60,266 nt of DNA from Liquorilactobacillus mali KCTC 3596 = DSM 20444 (GCF_000260415.1 NZ_BACP01000025.1:1-60266), one strand, 5' to 3'. Counted from the stretch's first letter, positions 8,574 through 18,475 are shown. The notes: generated by a model not told the origin, from the sequence alone. Translations and numbers: made by a program.

Positions 8574-10557
8574 TATTCAACACCCCCTTCTGGCTTTCCG
8601 TCAATATGGTGTGCCCCTGCAACAACAGTGTTGTCCAATAAACTGCCATCTTCTTCCAGTGTAAACTGAACATTTTTCTCAATCCATTTGCGTCGTGGTT
8701 CTACCTTATCACCCATTAGAGTCGTAACACGTTTCTCGGCCAGAGTGTCATCTTCAATCTTAACCCGAACCAGTGTCCTTGTTTCTGGATTCATTGTTGT
8801 TTCCCAGAGTTGATCAGCATTCATTTCTCCCAGACCTTTGAACCTTTGCAGTGTGTAACCCTTTTTCATTTCTTTAGTTGCATAATGCAATTCATCATCA
8901 GTCCAAGCATACTTGATTACATTCTTATTTTTAACCTTCTTTTGGATCTTGTATAAAGGAGGTAGTGCTATATATATTCTTCCGGCATTTATCATTGGTC
9001 TCATATACTTATAAAAGAATGTTAACAGCAATGTTTGAATATGAGCACCATCTGTATCGGCATCAGTCATGATGATGATTTTGTCATAGTTGGCATCATC
9101 TACTGTAAAATCTGTACCGACACCAGCACCAATTGTATAAATCATCGTATTAATTTCTTCATTTTTGAGAATTTCAGATAACTTGGCTTTCTCGGTGTTC
9201 AACACTTTTCCACGTAATGGTAAGATTGCTTGAAATTTCCGATCTCGTCCTTGCTTAGCCGAACCACCAGCAGAATCACCTTCGACCAAGAATAACTCAT
9301 TTCTTTTAGCATTTTTAGATTGGGCAGGTGTTAGCTTGCCAGATAACAATCGTTCTTTTTTCTTTTTCTTGCCTGTTCTGCTCTCATCTCTTGCTTTCCG
9401 TGCGGCTTCTCTTGCTTCTCTTGCTTTCAAAGATTTTCTAACCAGATCCTGCGCAAATTCACCATTTTCCATTAAGTAAAAGCCAAGCTGTTCAGAGATA
9501 ACGCTATCAACTATTGAACGTGCCTCTGGTGTTCCAAGCTTTCCTTTTGTCTGTCCTTCGAACTGCAATAGTTCTTCTGGAACACGAATCGAAATAACCG
9601 CAGTAAGTCCTTCACGAACATCACTGCCTTCCAAGTTTTTATCTTTTTCTTTCAGCAAAGAAACCTGGCGAGCATAATCATTGAATGCTTTTGTCCAAGC
9701 TGATTTCATGCCAGCTTCGTGTGTACCACCATCCTTAGTCCTAACATTATTTACGAACGACAAGATACTCTCAGAATAACCATCATTGTATTGAGCAGCG
9801 ACCTCAACTTCAATGCCGCCTTTAATGCCGTCAAAATACATTACATTGCCCAATGTATCCTTATCTTCATTGAGATAAGCAACAAATTCCTTAATTCCAT
9901 CTTCAAAATAAAAAATATCTTCTTGTTCGGTTCGTTCATCAGTAATTGTAATTTTGACACCTTTTAATAAAAAGGCCGATTCACGTAGCCGCTCAGCTAG
10001 TGTGTCATAGTTATACTTAGTGGTTGTAAAGATGGTTTCATCAGGTTTGAAAGTTACTGTGGTACCATTTGTTTTTTAGTTTTTCCAATCTTACGCAGTG
10101 TGCCAATAGGATTCCCGCCATCTTTAAAGTCTTCTTCATACTCAATCCCATCTCTAATGGTATTAACAGTCAACTTTGAAGAAAGAGCATTGACAACACT
10201 GGCACCAACTCCGTGTAAACCACCAGAGGTCTTGTAGCCTCCTTGGCCGAATTTTCCACCAGCATGAAGAACTGTAAATATGACCTCAACAGTCGGAATT
10301 CCTAAGGAATGCATTCCAACGGGCAAGCCACGTCCATGATCTACAACTGAAATACTATTATCTTTATGCAAAATCACATTTATTTCCTTACCATATCCAG
10401 ATAGCGCTTCATCAACGGCGTTATCAACTATTTCATATACCAGATGATGCAATCCACGACTATCAGTTGACCCAATGTACATCCCTGGTCTTTTTCTGAC
10501 AGCCTCTAATCCTTTTAACACTTGAATTGAATCATCATTATAATTTGTTTTTTCCAT
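8573..10557 (-). CDS. parE: DNA topoisomerase IV subunit B, reading frame broken by a one-base deletion
   Basis: ParE is the ATPase subunit of topoisomerase IV. Read as printed, the frame starts at 10557 and stops at 10054 after [10 protein letters not shown]. Adding one A to the six-A run (plus-strand T run 10072-10077) restores a continuous 661-residue protein through [11 protein letters not shown] into the downstream frame. The N-terminal part has the GHKL ATPase motifs ([10 protein letters not shown] at 42-51, DHGRG at 73-77, GGLHGVG at 112-118). The downstream part has the Toprim motif [13 protein letters not shown], an acidic DADTDGAH segment and the C-terminal [10 protein letters not shown]. 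Because the gene is essential and every domain is intact, I read the break as a sequence error or, less likely, slippage. It is first in an operon with parC. Confidence 0.93.
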
Positions 10558-10627
10558 ATATTATATTAAACCCCTTCTACTTCATGGAGTATTGAATTAA
10601 TGCTCGTTCTTACGTTCCAACTTGAAT

Positions 10628-10657
10628 ATCATACCTTATGAAATTGCAAATTGTAAA
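10628..10657 (-). promoter_or_regulatory. Probable promoter of parE-parC
   Basis: On the minus strand TTTACA (10652-10657) and TATGAT (10628-10633) are 18 bases apart, about 70 bases before the parE start. The match to the sigma-A consensus is fair. It lies back to back with the plsY promoter. Confidence 0.55.
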
Positions 10658-10709
10658 GTAATCACTTATTTTAGCGGTTAGTAAATTCGTAATACAAATA
10701 AAATTAGAT

Positions 10710-10739
10710 TTGTAGATAATGCCGAAAAAATGATAGAAT
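10710..10739 (+). promoter_or_regulatory. Probable promoter of plsY
   Basis: TTGTAG (10710-10715) and TAGAAT (10734-10739) are separated by 18 bases and lie 34 bases before the plsY start. A strong ribosome binding site, AAAGGAGG, follows at about 10755-10762. Confidence 0.55.
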
Positions 10740-10772
10740 AGGTCGTATTAAGCTAAAGGAGGTCAATCTGTA

Positions 10773-11387
10773 ATGGATTCGACTATTGTATTAATGTTAA
10801 TAATAGGGTACCTTCTTGGATCAATTCCATCAGGTATTTGGATTGGTAAAATATTCTATAATAAGGATATTCGCCAATTTGGCAGTGGCAACATGGGAAC
10901 AACAAATACTTTCAGAGTACTTGGGAAAAAAGCAGGAGTAATTGTTTTATTAATTGATATGCTAAAAGGGACACTTGCTGCATGTCAACCTTATTTCTTC
11001 GATGTTCATATCAATGTTTTAATAATAGGATGCGCTGCGGTTATCGGTCATGTTTTTCCAATTTTTGCGAAATTTAAAGGCGGTAAAGCGGTTGCAACTA
11101 GTGCCGGTATTTTACTCGCATATAGTCCGTTATTCTTTGTTGTTGCATGGCTTATATTCCTGACCACCTTATATCTTTCAAGCATGGTCAGTATTGCAAG
11201 TATGGTGGGAATGACGTTGATTACAATCTTATCGTTATTCTTCCATGATCCGATTTTGACAGTTATTGCACTCATTCTAACAGTTTTCGTTTTCTATCGC
11301 CACAAGGGGAATTTATCACGAATCAAAAATGGTAATGAGAACTTAGTACCCTTTGGTTTGGTTTACAGGAAGAAAAACAAGAAGTAA
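10773..11387 (+). CDS. plsY: Acyl-phosphate:glycerol-3-phosphate acyltransferase
   Basis: PlsY uses acyl-phosphate to acylate glycerol-3-phosphate, the first step of phosphatidic acid synthesis in Gram-positive bacteria. The 204-residue membrane protein has about five hydrophobic spans and the three family motifs: [11 protein letters not shown] near the N-terminus, [19 protein letters not shown] at about 37-55, and the [20 protein letters not shown] segment at about 91-110. The start follows AAAGGAGG. It is divergent from parE and ends before a strong bidirectional terminator. Confidence 0.96.
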   Translation: MDSTIVLMLIIGYLLGSIPSGIWIGKIFYNKDIRQFGSGNMGTTNTFRVLGKKAGVIVLLIDMLKGTLAACQPYFFDVHINVLIIGCAAVIGHVFPIFAKFKGGKAVATSAGILLAYSPLFFVVAWLIFLTTLYLSSMVSIASMVGMTLITILSLFFHDPILTVIALILTVFVFYRHKGNLSRIKNGNENLVPFGLVYRKKNKK

Positions 11388-11429
11388 AACACATAGTCTA
11401 AGTATATTACAACAATTTATATTCTGTTA

Positions 11430-11478
11430 AATAAAGGAGCGGGGTCCAAAAGTTGAATTTTGGCCTGGCTCCTTTATT
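11430..11478 (+). terminator. Bidirectional palindromic terminator, member of a dispersed repeat family
   Basis: A perfect 11-bp stem AATAAAGGAGC (11430-11440) with GCTCCTTTATT (11468-11478) is extended inwards by CCAAAA/TTTTGG. It lies between converging plsY and the epimerase gene. Related palindromes occur at about 24517, 31195 and 53474. Confidence 0.85.
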
Positions 11479-11529
11479 ATTCTGCATAAATAGTACTTCC
11501 CCTACCTTATAGCCACTTTTATAGCCTTT

Positions 11530-12404
11530 TTAAAAAACTTGAACCTTATAAAAACCGCTAAAACTTTCATTGGCCTTTAGTACATGCACACCAACCTTTT
11601 CAGTTAGCTCGCCACTGGCACTTACATCATCAGCCAAGCCCCACCACGGCTCAATACACACAAAAGGAGCTTCTTCTGGGTATTTCGACCAGACTCCAAC
11701 ATACTGAGCATTGCCTGTATTAAAACGAATACCATTTTTTCTTTGGGCCGTTGTTAGCGTTAACTCAGTACTCTTCTCCTCCAGCTTCAAAATAACTGCA
11801 TCATTTTTAAATGTTTCCCTCGTAACATCAATGGTTCCAGCAGTAAAATCAAGCGGATGTCTAGAATCACTGTAATTTCCTTGGAGTTGAATTTGCTGAT
11901 AAATTCTATTAGGAGCAACTGCTACATGATAGTCAGAAAATGTTTCTGTGGATGACAAAGGAACATTAAATGCTGGATGGCCACCAACAGAAAACAACAA
12001 CTGGTTTTTACTTGGATTGTCAACTAAATAACTAACCTTTAATGTATCGCTCATAAGCTCGTACTTGATACATAATACAAATTCAAAGGGATATTTTTGC
12101 ATAGTTTTCTCGTTCGATTTCAAACGGAAAACTACAAGTTTATCAGTTTTTGTTTCAATTTCAAAATCCATATCTCGGGCAAATCCATGTTGTGTCATCC
12201 GATATTTATGTTCTTCATAGCTATATTCATCATTTTTTAGTCTACCAACGATTGGAAACAGGACTGGTGCATGACGGCCCCAATACTTAGGATTAGCCTG
12301 CCAAAGATATTCAAGTTTATTTTTTTGTTAAATAAGCTCGTCAGTTCACCGCCATGTTCATCAAAAGAAACCTTCAAGAATGTATTTTCTAAGCTAATTG
12401 TCAT
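11530..12404 (-). CDS. Aldose 1-epimerase family protein (LacX/GalM-like), frame broken by a one-base deletion
   Basis: The protein belongs to the aldose mutarotase family, which interconverts sugar anomers. The proper start is the ATG at 12404 (MTISLENTF) after AAGGGAAAATAAG. The frame then breaks in a seven-A run (plus-strand T run 12320-12326): adding one A gives LFNKKNKLEYLWQAN and joins the open frame that continues to the stop at 11530, for a total of 291 residues. The family signatures are on both sides of the break: GGELTSL, NPKYWGRHAPVLFP, the MTQHGFAR histidine segment, VGGHPAFNVPL, and CIEPWWG near the C-terminus. It lies 26 bases downstream of hslU and is last in that transcription unit. 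The substrate is not certain; the LacX subgroup is poorly characterised. Confidence 0.85.
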
Positions 12405-12430
12405 CTTATTTTCCCTTCATTCAATGATTA

Positions 12431-13846
12431 TTACAGAATATACTGACTTAAATCCTTGTCTGCCGCAATATTACCAATCTTATTTTGTACATATGCTTCA
12501 GTAATTGTGATGTCACCCATCTGCATATCTGGTCCCTCAAACAACAAATCTTCCAGTAGTTTTTCAAGAATCGTATGCAATCTACGTGCCCCTATATTTT
12601 CATTTTCATGATTAACACGATATGCTATCTCGGAAATTTTTTGGATTGCTTCAATTGTAAATGTAACTTTAACATTATCTGTACCGATCAGTGCAATATA
12701 CTGTTTTACCAATGCATTGTTTGGCTCTGTCAATATTCTAACGAAGTCTTCAGCCTTCAATTCATCAAGTTCAACTCTGATAGGGAAGCGACCCTGCAAT
12801 TCGGCAATTAAATCGCTAGGTTTGCTTTCGTGGAAAGCTCCTGAAGCAATAAATAAAATGTGATCTGTATTAATTAAACCGTACTTTGTTTGAATTTGCG
12901 AGCCTTCAACAATAGGCAAGATATCCCTTTGAACACCTTCACGTGATACCTCTCCACTATTTCTTTGTGATTTGGACGTAATCTTATCAATTTCATCGAT
13001 AAAAATAATTCCCGTATTTTCTGCACGTTTAATCGAAAGGTCAGCAACATCTGCAGTATTAATAAGTTTTTTAGCTTCCTCATGAGTAAGATATTCACGT
13101 GCTTCTGCCACAGTCATGGTTCGCTTAACTCTTTTTGTTGGAGTCAAAGAACTTAAAGCATCTCCCAAATCAATTCCTACCTGGCTTAACAATCCTGAAG
13201 ATTCCTTCGTTTTTCGCGAAGTATCATCAACTTCTATAGTAATCTCTTGCTTCTCAAGCAAACCCCTATTTAGCTTTTCTTTTACAGATAGACGCTCATT
13301 TTTAATCTTCTCTGTGACTACCTCTTTTTGAACAGGTTCAAGGCTAGGGGTCTGTCCTCTTTGGATTTCTTGAAACATTTGTGTGATATTTAGTTCCTCC
13401 ACCCCTTCTTTCTTATTTTTTTTAATAGCTGGTACAAGTATTTTTACTAAACGTTTATTGGCATTTCCTCGAGCTTCTGAGCGTACCTTGTCAAACTGGA
13501 GCTCAGCTTCCATTTTGTATGAAACTTCTACCAAGTCACGAACCATTGACTCAACATCTCGACCAACATATCCGACTTCAGTAAACTTAGTTGCCTCAAC
13601 TTTTATAAAAGGAGCTTGAACAATTTTAGCCAGCCTTCTTGCAATTTCAGTTTTACCAACACCAGTCGGACCAATCATCAAAACATTCTTAGGTGTGATC
13701 TCCTCTTGCATTTCTCCCGAAAGCTGCATCCTACGATAACGGTTACGTAATGCCACTGCAATTGCCTTTTTGGCTTTATCTTGGCCAATTACATAAGCAT
13801 TGAGTTCCTTAACAATTTGTTTTGGGGTTTTTTCAATAGGGTTCAT
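12431..13846 (-). CDS. hslU: ATP-dependent protease ATPase subunit HslU (ClpY)
   Basis: HslU is the AAA+ unfoldase of the HslUV protease. The 471 residues have the N-terminal zinc-independent AAA start (TPKQIVKELNAYVIGQDKAK), Walker A GPTGVGKT (59-66), the GYVG pore loop (92-95), the long I-domain insertion (about 110-240) that is typical of HslU, and Walker B IIFIDEID (280-287). The C-terminus ends in a short hydrophobic tail (LSQYIL), the part that inserts into HslV in characterised complexes. It lies 20 bases downstream of hslV. Confidence 0.97.
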   Translation of the reverse strand: MNPIEKTPKQIVKELNAYVIGQDKAKKAIAVALRNRYRRMQLSGEMQEEITPKNVLMIGPTGVGKTEIARRLAKIVQAPFIKVEATKFTEVGYVGRDVESMVRDLVEVSYKMEAELQFDKVRSEARGNANKRLVKILVPAIKKNKKEGVEELNITQMFQEIQRGQTPSLEPVQKEVVTEKIKNERLSVKEKLNRGLLEKQEITIEVDDTSRKTKESSGLLSQVGIDLGDALSSLTPTKRVKRTMTVAEAREYLTHEEAKKLINTADVADLSIKRAENTGIIFIDEIDKITSKSQRNSGEVSREGVQRDILPIVEGSQIQTKYGLINTDHILFIASGAFHESKPSDLIAELQGRFPIRVELDELKAEDFVRILTEPNNALVKQYIALIGTDNVKVTFTIEAIQKISEIAYRVNHENENIGARRLHTILEKLLEDLLFEGPDMQMGDITITEAYVQNKIGNIAADKDLSQYIL

Positions 13847-13866
13847 TTAAAAGATCCTCTCTCTTC

Positions 13867-14412
13867 TTAAAGTTCTTCTGCAATTACATTATGATTGGTA
13901 AAGATATCAATGTCACCAGCTATATTAATCGCTGCTTTAGCAATTTCGCCCGCAGACATCGTTGAAGCACGCTCCTTCATTGCCTTAGCAGCTGCTAAGG
14001 CAAAATTACCACCAGAGCCGATTGCTAAGATATCATCATCTGGTGCAATTACTTCACCACTCCCAGACACCATTAATAATTCTTCTTTATTCATAACAAT
14101 TAACAGTGCTTCTAATTTTTGCAAAGCCTGGTCACTACGCCATTCTTGGGCTAATTCAACAGCTGCTCGCTGCAGATTACCACTATATTCATCTAATTTT
14201 CTTTCAAAACGTTCTTCTAAATTAAAAGCATCCGCAACACTTCCGGCAAAGCCAACAACGACTTGATTGTTGTAGATTCTTCTGACCTTGCGTGCAGTAC
14301 CCTTCATTATAACTTTTTCACCCATTGTGACCTGTCCGTCACCAGCCATTGCAGTATGTCCATTATGGCGAACTGCACAAATTGTTGTTGCGTGAAATGA
14401 TACACCAGTCAT
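13867..14412 (-). CDS. hslV: ATP-dependent protease peptidase subunit HslV (ClpQ/CodW)
   Basis: HslV is the proteasome-like peptidase that pairs with HslU. The 181 residues show the family core: [41 protein letters not shown] and AIGSGGN. In proteobacteria the enzyme starts directly with the catalytic Thr of TTI; here, as in the Bacillus CodW form, extra residues (MTGVSFHA) precede TTI. The active N-terminal residue is therefore not obvious: it could be Thr2 after removal of Met, the internal Ser5 or Thr9. The start follows AGGAGG and lies 22 bases after xerC. Confidence 0.95.
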   Translation of the reverse strand: MTGVSFHATTICAVRHNGHTAMAGDGQVTMGEKVIMKGTARKVRRIYNNQVVVGFAGSVADAFNLEERFERKLDEYSGNLQRAAVELAQEWRSDQALQKLEALLIVMNKEELLMVSGSGEVIAPDDDILAIGSGGNFALAAAKAMKERASTMSAGEIAKAAINIAGDIDIFTNHNVIAEEL

Positions 14413-14434
14413 TTTATATTCCTCCTAAATTTTA

Positions 14435-15334
14435 TCATGCTCGCGGAAAGAACTTGCGATAGTCCCGTTGCAAGTGTTCTTTTGTAACATGTGTGTAAAT
14501 TTGCGTAGTGGATAAGCTGCTATGTCCTAGAAGCTCTTGGACTGCCCGCAAGTCAGCACCATTATTCATCATATGTGTTGCAAAAGTATGACGTAGCTCA
14601 TGGGGATGTATCTGTGTGGTCAAACTGCTACGGCTAACAATCTTCTTTAGAATATACGTAACACCAGCAGCAGTTAATGGATCTCCATAATGATTTACAA
14701 ATACAAAATTATGCTCTTTTTTATATTTCGCCATCAATGGTGTTCGAACCTTAACATAGTAATTTTCTAGAGCTTTTTGACAATATGTACCAAAGGGAAC
14801 ATAGCGGTCTTTATTACCTTTACCATGCAATAACATTGCCCGCATCTCCATATCAACCGCTTGCAAAGTTAGTCCTGTACACTCGCTGACACGCATTCCA
14901 GTCGCATAAAGAGCTTCTAGTAACGCCTTATCCCTGATTAAAATTGGCTCATCCCCATCAGTTGCTTCAAAAAGAGCCGTCATTTCTTTTTCATAGAAAA
15001 AGCGTGGCAAGGCACGCGGATGTCTCTTTAATTGAACATAGGCAAAGGGATTACTCTTAACATAGCTGTTTTTTTCCGCAAATCTGTAAAAAGAGCGCAA
15101 ACTTGAAATAATTCTAGCAATTGATGATGGTTGATAATGCTTATCATACAAAAAACTCATAAAAACATGTACATCAAAGCGATTTACTTGTGAAAAAGAT
15201 GAAGAACCACCATTCTTAATGAGAAAATCATTGAAGAGCTTTAAATCATCAGTATAAGCTTTGACAGTATCATCAGAATATCTTCTTTCTATTGCCAAAT
15301 ATTGTTTAAATTCTTTTACCCATTCCTGTTCCAT
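14435..15334 (-). CDS. xerC: Tyrosine recombinase XerC
   Basis: XerC acts with XerD at the chromosomal dif site to resolve chromosome dimers. The 299 residues include an N-terminal SAM-like core-binding domain (about 1-90) and the catalytic domain with all six residues: Arg148 (GMRVSE), Lys172 (HGKGNKDR), His245 and Arg248 (HELRHTFATH), His271 (LLGHSS) and Tyr280 (TTQIYTHV). Its place between topA and hslV is the same as codV in Bacillus, which supports xerC rather than phage integrase. Its ribosome binding site lies in the arm of a terminator-like hairpin directly upstream. Confidence 0.95.
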   Translation of the reverse strand: MEQEWVKEFKQYLAIERRYSDDTVKAYTDDLKLFNDFLIKNGGSSSFSQVNRFDVHVFMSFLYDKHYQPSSIARIISSLRSFYRFAEKNSYVKSNPFAYVQLKRHPRALPRFFYEKEMTALFEATDGDEPILIRDKALLEALYATGMRVSECTGLTLQAVDMEMRAMLLHGKGNKDRYVPFGTYCQKALENYYVKVRTPLMAKYKKEHNFVFVNHYGDPLTAAGVTYILKKIVSRSSLTTQIHPHELRHTFATHMMNNGADLRAVQELLGHSSLSTTQIYTHVTKEHLQRDYRKFFPRA

Positions 15335-15381
15335 AAAAAAACCTCCACCTTATGCTATAACTTTAGCATAAAAAATGGAGG
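15335..15381 (-). terminator. Terminator-like hairpin that includes the xerC ribosome binding site
   Basis: On the minus strand CCTCCA (376-381 of 15 kb) pairs with TGGAGG (342-347), an inner TTATGCTA/TAGCATAA stem (350-357 with 364-371) stacks on it, and seven T follow directly before the xerC ATG. It looks like the topA terminator, yet TGGAGG is also the only good ribosome binding site for xerC. It may thus reduce both read-through and translation of xerC-hslVU. Confidence 0.7.
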
Positions 15382-15424
15382 TGTGCCCTATGAGTTATTC
15401 AAAAATTACGAATTACTAATATTA

Positions 15425-17527
15425 TTATTTTTGAATTTCCTCTTGATAATCGCAATTGCTACATTTAACCTGCATTCCTTTTTTGGTCTTTTTCTCAACC
15501 AAGTAATGCTGGCATTTAGGGCAATCACGACCAACTGGCTTATCCCATGAAACAAACTCACAATCGGGATAACGGTCACATCCATAGAAAATACGATTCT
15601 TTTTTGATTTGCGCTCGATAATCTGCCCCTTATGACATTCTGGACAAACTACTCCGATTTCCTTTGTAATAGGTTTTGTGTTACGACAATCAGGGAAACG
15701 ACTGCATGCATAAAATTTACCATAACGACCAAGTTTAATTACTAAGGGCGCACCACAAACATCACAGTTGATACCTGCAGGTTCATCTTTAATTTTAACT
15801 TTAGCCATTTTCTCTTCAGCAGCATCAACCTCTTTTGCAAAGGGGTGATAGAAACTATCGATGACTTTAACCCATTCCTGCTTTCCTTCTTCAATCTCAT
15901 CCAACTGACCTTCTAATTGGGCAGTAAAATCAACATTCAAGATATCCGGGAAACACTTAACAATCATATTATTTACTATTTCGCCCAACTCAGTAGACTC
16001 AAATTTACGTGCAACGAGTTTTACATAATAGCGCTTTTGAATAGTATTTAGCGTAGGTGCATAGGTTGAAGGACGACCAACACCATTTTCTTCAAGTGTT
16101 TTAATCAATGTAGCTTCAGTATATCTTGCAGGCGGTAAAGTAAAATGCTGATTAGGTTGATTGGTTACTAGTTTAACTTCTTGACCAACTTCTAGATCTG
16201 GCAAAATGTTGTCTTTACGCTTGCTCTCACTATAAACCTTCGTAAAACCAAGGAACTTCATCTTTGATCCTTTTGCCCGATACATCACAGAATTCTGCTC
16301 AATATCAACACTCATTGTATCAACAATTGCCGGAGTCATCTGGCTTGCTACAAAGCGCGACCAAACCAATGAATACAGCTTCATTTGATCCTTGTTCAAA
16401 TATGCTGAAAGTGACTCCGGTGTCCGTAAAACTGATGAAGGACGGATAGCCTCATGAGCGTCCTGTGCACCTTCAGCGAGTTTGCCTTTGCGTGGTTTAA
16501 CTGCAGCATATTCTGCACCATAAGTTTCATGGATAAAAGCAGAAGCTTCGTGCTTGGCAATATCAGAAATTCTGGTTGAATCCGTACGCATATAGGTAAT
16601 TAGTCCCACTGCGCCGCCTTTTCCAATATTAATTCCTTCATAAAGCTGTTGCGCAACCATCATCGTTTTTTGAGTTCTAAAGTTAAGCGTATTATTGGCT
16701 GTCTGCTGCATTGTACTTGTTGTAAAAGGAAGTGCTGGGAATCGCTTGCGCTCTTTAGGGACAACCCGTGTCACATTAAACGGGTTGTTCTTATCAATCT
16801 TTTGCATAATTTCTTGAACTTCATCGTTGTTATGCAATTCCTTTTTCTTACCGTTTACTCCGTAATAATCAGCATTGAACTTAGTCCTGCTAGCTTGAAA
16901 TTGAGCATCAATCGACCAGTACTCTTCAGGTATAAACTCACGGATTTCTTGCTCTCTTTTAATAATCAGGTTCAAAGCAATTGACTGCACACGACCTGCA
17001 CTCAATCCTTTTTTTATTTTTGCCCAAAGTATTGGGCTGATAGAATAACCTACTAGGCGGTCAAGAACACGTCTTGCTTGCTGCGCATCCACAAGATTCA
17101 TATCAATTGCACGTGGATTTTTGAATGAATTCTTTACTGCATCTTTAGTGATTTCATTAAAAACAACTCGATTCTTATCTTCAGGATTTAGCCCTAATAG
17201 ATAAGAAAGATGCCACGCAATTGCTTCTCCCTCTCGATCAGGATCGGCTGCAAGATAAACATGTGCAGCTTTCTTAGCCTCTTTGCGCAATTCTTTGATA
17301 ACATCGCCTTTACCACGTATCGAAATATAATGGGGTTCATAATCGTGTTCAACATCGACCCCCATCGTACTTCTCGGTAAGTCTCTGATGTGGCCTAAAC
17401 TGGCCATAACCTTGTATCGAGATCCTAAATACTTTTCAATCGTTTTAGCTTTTGATGGAGACTCAACAATTACAAGGTTTTTCTTTACTTTTCTTTTTGT
17501 TGTTGTTTTCTTCTGGGTCTTAGGCAT
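15425..17527 (-). CDS. topA: DNA topoisomerase I
   Basis: TopA relaxes negative supercoils. The 700 residues contain the Toprim domain ([17 protein letters not shown] near 19-35 and [12 protein letters not shown] at 95-106), the catalytic Tyr312 in [12 protein letters not shown], and three C-terminal topoisomerase zinc fingers: C-D-V-C...C-S-R-F-P-D-C, C-P-E-C...C-D-R-Y-P-D-C and a shorter C-P-K-C...C-S-N-C. The Lys-rich start ([11 protein letters not shown]) is usual in lactobacilli. It lies between dprA and xerC, the order known from Bacillus, though trmFO, which lies between topA and codV there, is absent. Confidence 0.97.
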   Translation of the reverse strand: MPKTQKKTTTKRKVKKNLVIVESPSKAKTIEKYLGSRYKVMASLGHIRDLPRSTMGVDVEHDYEPHYISIRGKGDVIKELRKEAKKAAHVYLAADPDREGEAIAWHLSYLLGLNPEDKNRVVFNEITKDAVKNSFKNPRAIDMNLVDAQQARRVLDRLVGYSISPILWAKIKKGLSAGRVQSIALNLIIKREQEIREFIPEEYWSIDAQFQASRTKFNADYYGVNGKKKELHNNDEVQEIMQKIDKNNPFNVTRVVPKERKRFPALPFTTSTMQQTANNTLNFRTQKTMMVAQQLYEGINIGKGGAVGLITYMRTDSTRISDIAKHEASAFIHETYGAEYAAVKPRKGKLAEGAQDAHEAIRPSSVLRTPESLSAYLNKDQMKLYSLVWSRFVASQMTPAIVDTMSVDIEQNSVMYRAKGSKMKFLGFTKVYSESKRKDNILPDLEVGQEVKLVTNQPNQHFTLPPARYTEATLIKTLEENGVGRPSTYAPTLNTIQKRYYVKLVARKFESTELGEIVNNMIVKCFPDILNVDFTAQLEGQLDEIEEGKQEWVKVIDSFYHPFAKEVDAAEEKMAKVKIKDEPAGINCDVCGAPLVIKLGRYGKFYACSRFPDCRNTKPITKEIGVVCPECHKGQIIERKSKKNRIFYGCDRYPDCEFVSWDKPVGRDCPKCQHYLVEKKTKKGMQVKCSNCDYQEEIQK

Positions 17528-17605
17528 CTACCAGACTCCTTTTTTAATATCTTTTTTTAATGTATAAAAATCGCTAATAATTTTAGGTCATAACCGTAGT
17601 CTTTG

Positions 17606-18475
17606 TCAAGTATTTCGAAATTCTTCAATAATATCTTGAGCATCTAACACAGGTTTAGCACCAGCCTTAATCAGCTCGTTTGTACCAACAGATAATAGCG
17701 AGTTGATTGGTCCAGGAACCGCAAGTACATTGCGATTTTCTTGCAAGGCAAGATTCGCAGAGATTAGACTGCCACTATGATGTCTTGCCTCGACAACTAA
17801 TAGGGTTTGAACTAGTCCCGCAATAATTCGATTTCTTGCAGGAAAATGAAATTTTCTTGGACCAGTGCCAAGTCCATATTCACTAAGTAACAACCCTTCA
17901 CATGCAATTTTTTGCTGAAGAACACGATTTTGGCTAGGATAAAAAATATCTAACCCAGTGCCGATAACCGCGACTGTTTTGCCGCAATCCGCAAATGTCT
18001 GCAGATGTACAAGGCTATCAACCCCTTGAGCTAAACCACTCACAGTTACAATCTTATCCGCAACAACAGCAGGCAACAGTTTTGCAAGAACGATCGATGA
18101 GTATGTACTATTCTGACGGGCACCCACAATTCCTAACAAATTCCGATCATTTGTAATCAAAGATAAATCTCCACGATAGAACAGTACATTTGGCGGATTG
18201 TAGCTTTCCAATAAGCATTGCGGATATACAGAATCAATTATTGTAATAGCCTTACTATGATATAAATTGCGATCAACTGCAAGTTCTAATTCAATCGAAT
18301 TGAACTTTTTCCAAAAAAAACTACGCTCAGAATCTGTAATTTCAGCTAATTCTTCCAATTTCTTAATATCAGGAATAGCCTGATTTGCCTTCACCCAAGT
18401 ACAAATTTTTCTTACTTTGGGTGCACTAATGAGATTACTCAAGTGCAATTTTATTATAAATTCTTTTATCTTCAT
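17606..18475 (-). CDS. dprA: DNA-processing protein DprA
   Basis: DprA loads RecA on incoming single-stranded DNA in natural transformation. I start it at the ATG at 18475 (MKIKEF), placed after GAGGGTGATTCT; a frame 13 codons longer exists without a better site. The 289 residues have an N-terminal helical extension and the Rossmann-like core: LGIVGARQNSTYSS, VSGLAQGVDSLVH, AVIGTGLDIFYPSQNR, LLSEYGLGTGP, FPARNRIIAGL and a C-terminal VPGPINSLLSVGTNELI. It lies between rnhB and topA as in other Firmicutes. Confidence 0.95.
   Translation of the reverse strand: MKIKEFIIKLHLSNLISAPKVRKICTWVKANQAIPDIKKLEELAEITDSERSFFWKKFNSIELELAVDRNLYHSKAITIIDSVYPQCLLESYNPPNVLFYRGDLSLITNDRNLLGIVGARQNSTYSSIVLAKLLPAVVADKIVTVSGLAQGVDSLVHLQTFADCGKTVAVIGTGLDIFYPSQNRVLQQKIACEGLLLSEYGLGTGPRKFHFPARNRIIAGLVQTLLVVEARHHSGSLISANLALQENRNVLAVPGPINSLLSVGTNELIKAGAKPVLDAQDIIEEFRNT

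Noticed and set aside
10072-10077. Programmed -1 frameshift in parE at an A-AAA-AAC heptamer
   Set aside because: The reading phase is AAA-AAA-CAA and not the heptamer phase, ParE is not known to be made by frameshifting, and three other genes show similar breaks, so a sequence error is more likely.
14435-15334. XerC and XerD as phage or conjugative-element integrases
   Set aside because: Both have housekeeping neighbours (topA/hslV and fur/ribT), family length, and no att-like duplication or phage genes nearby.
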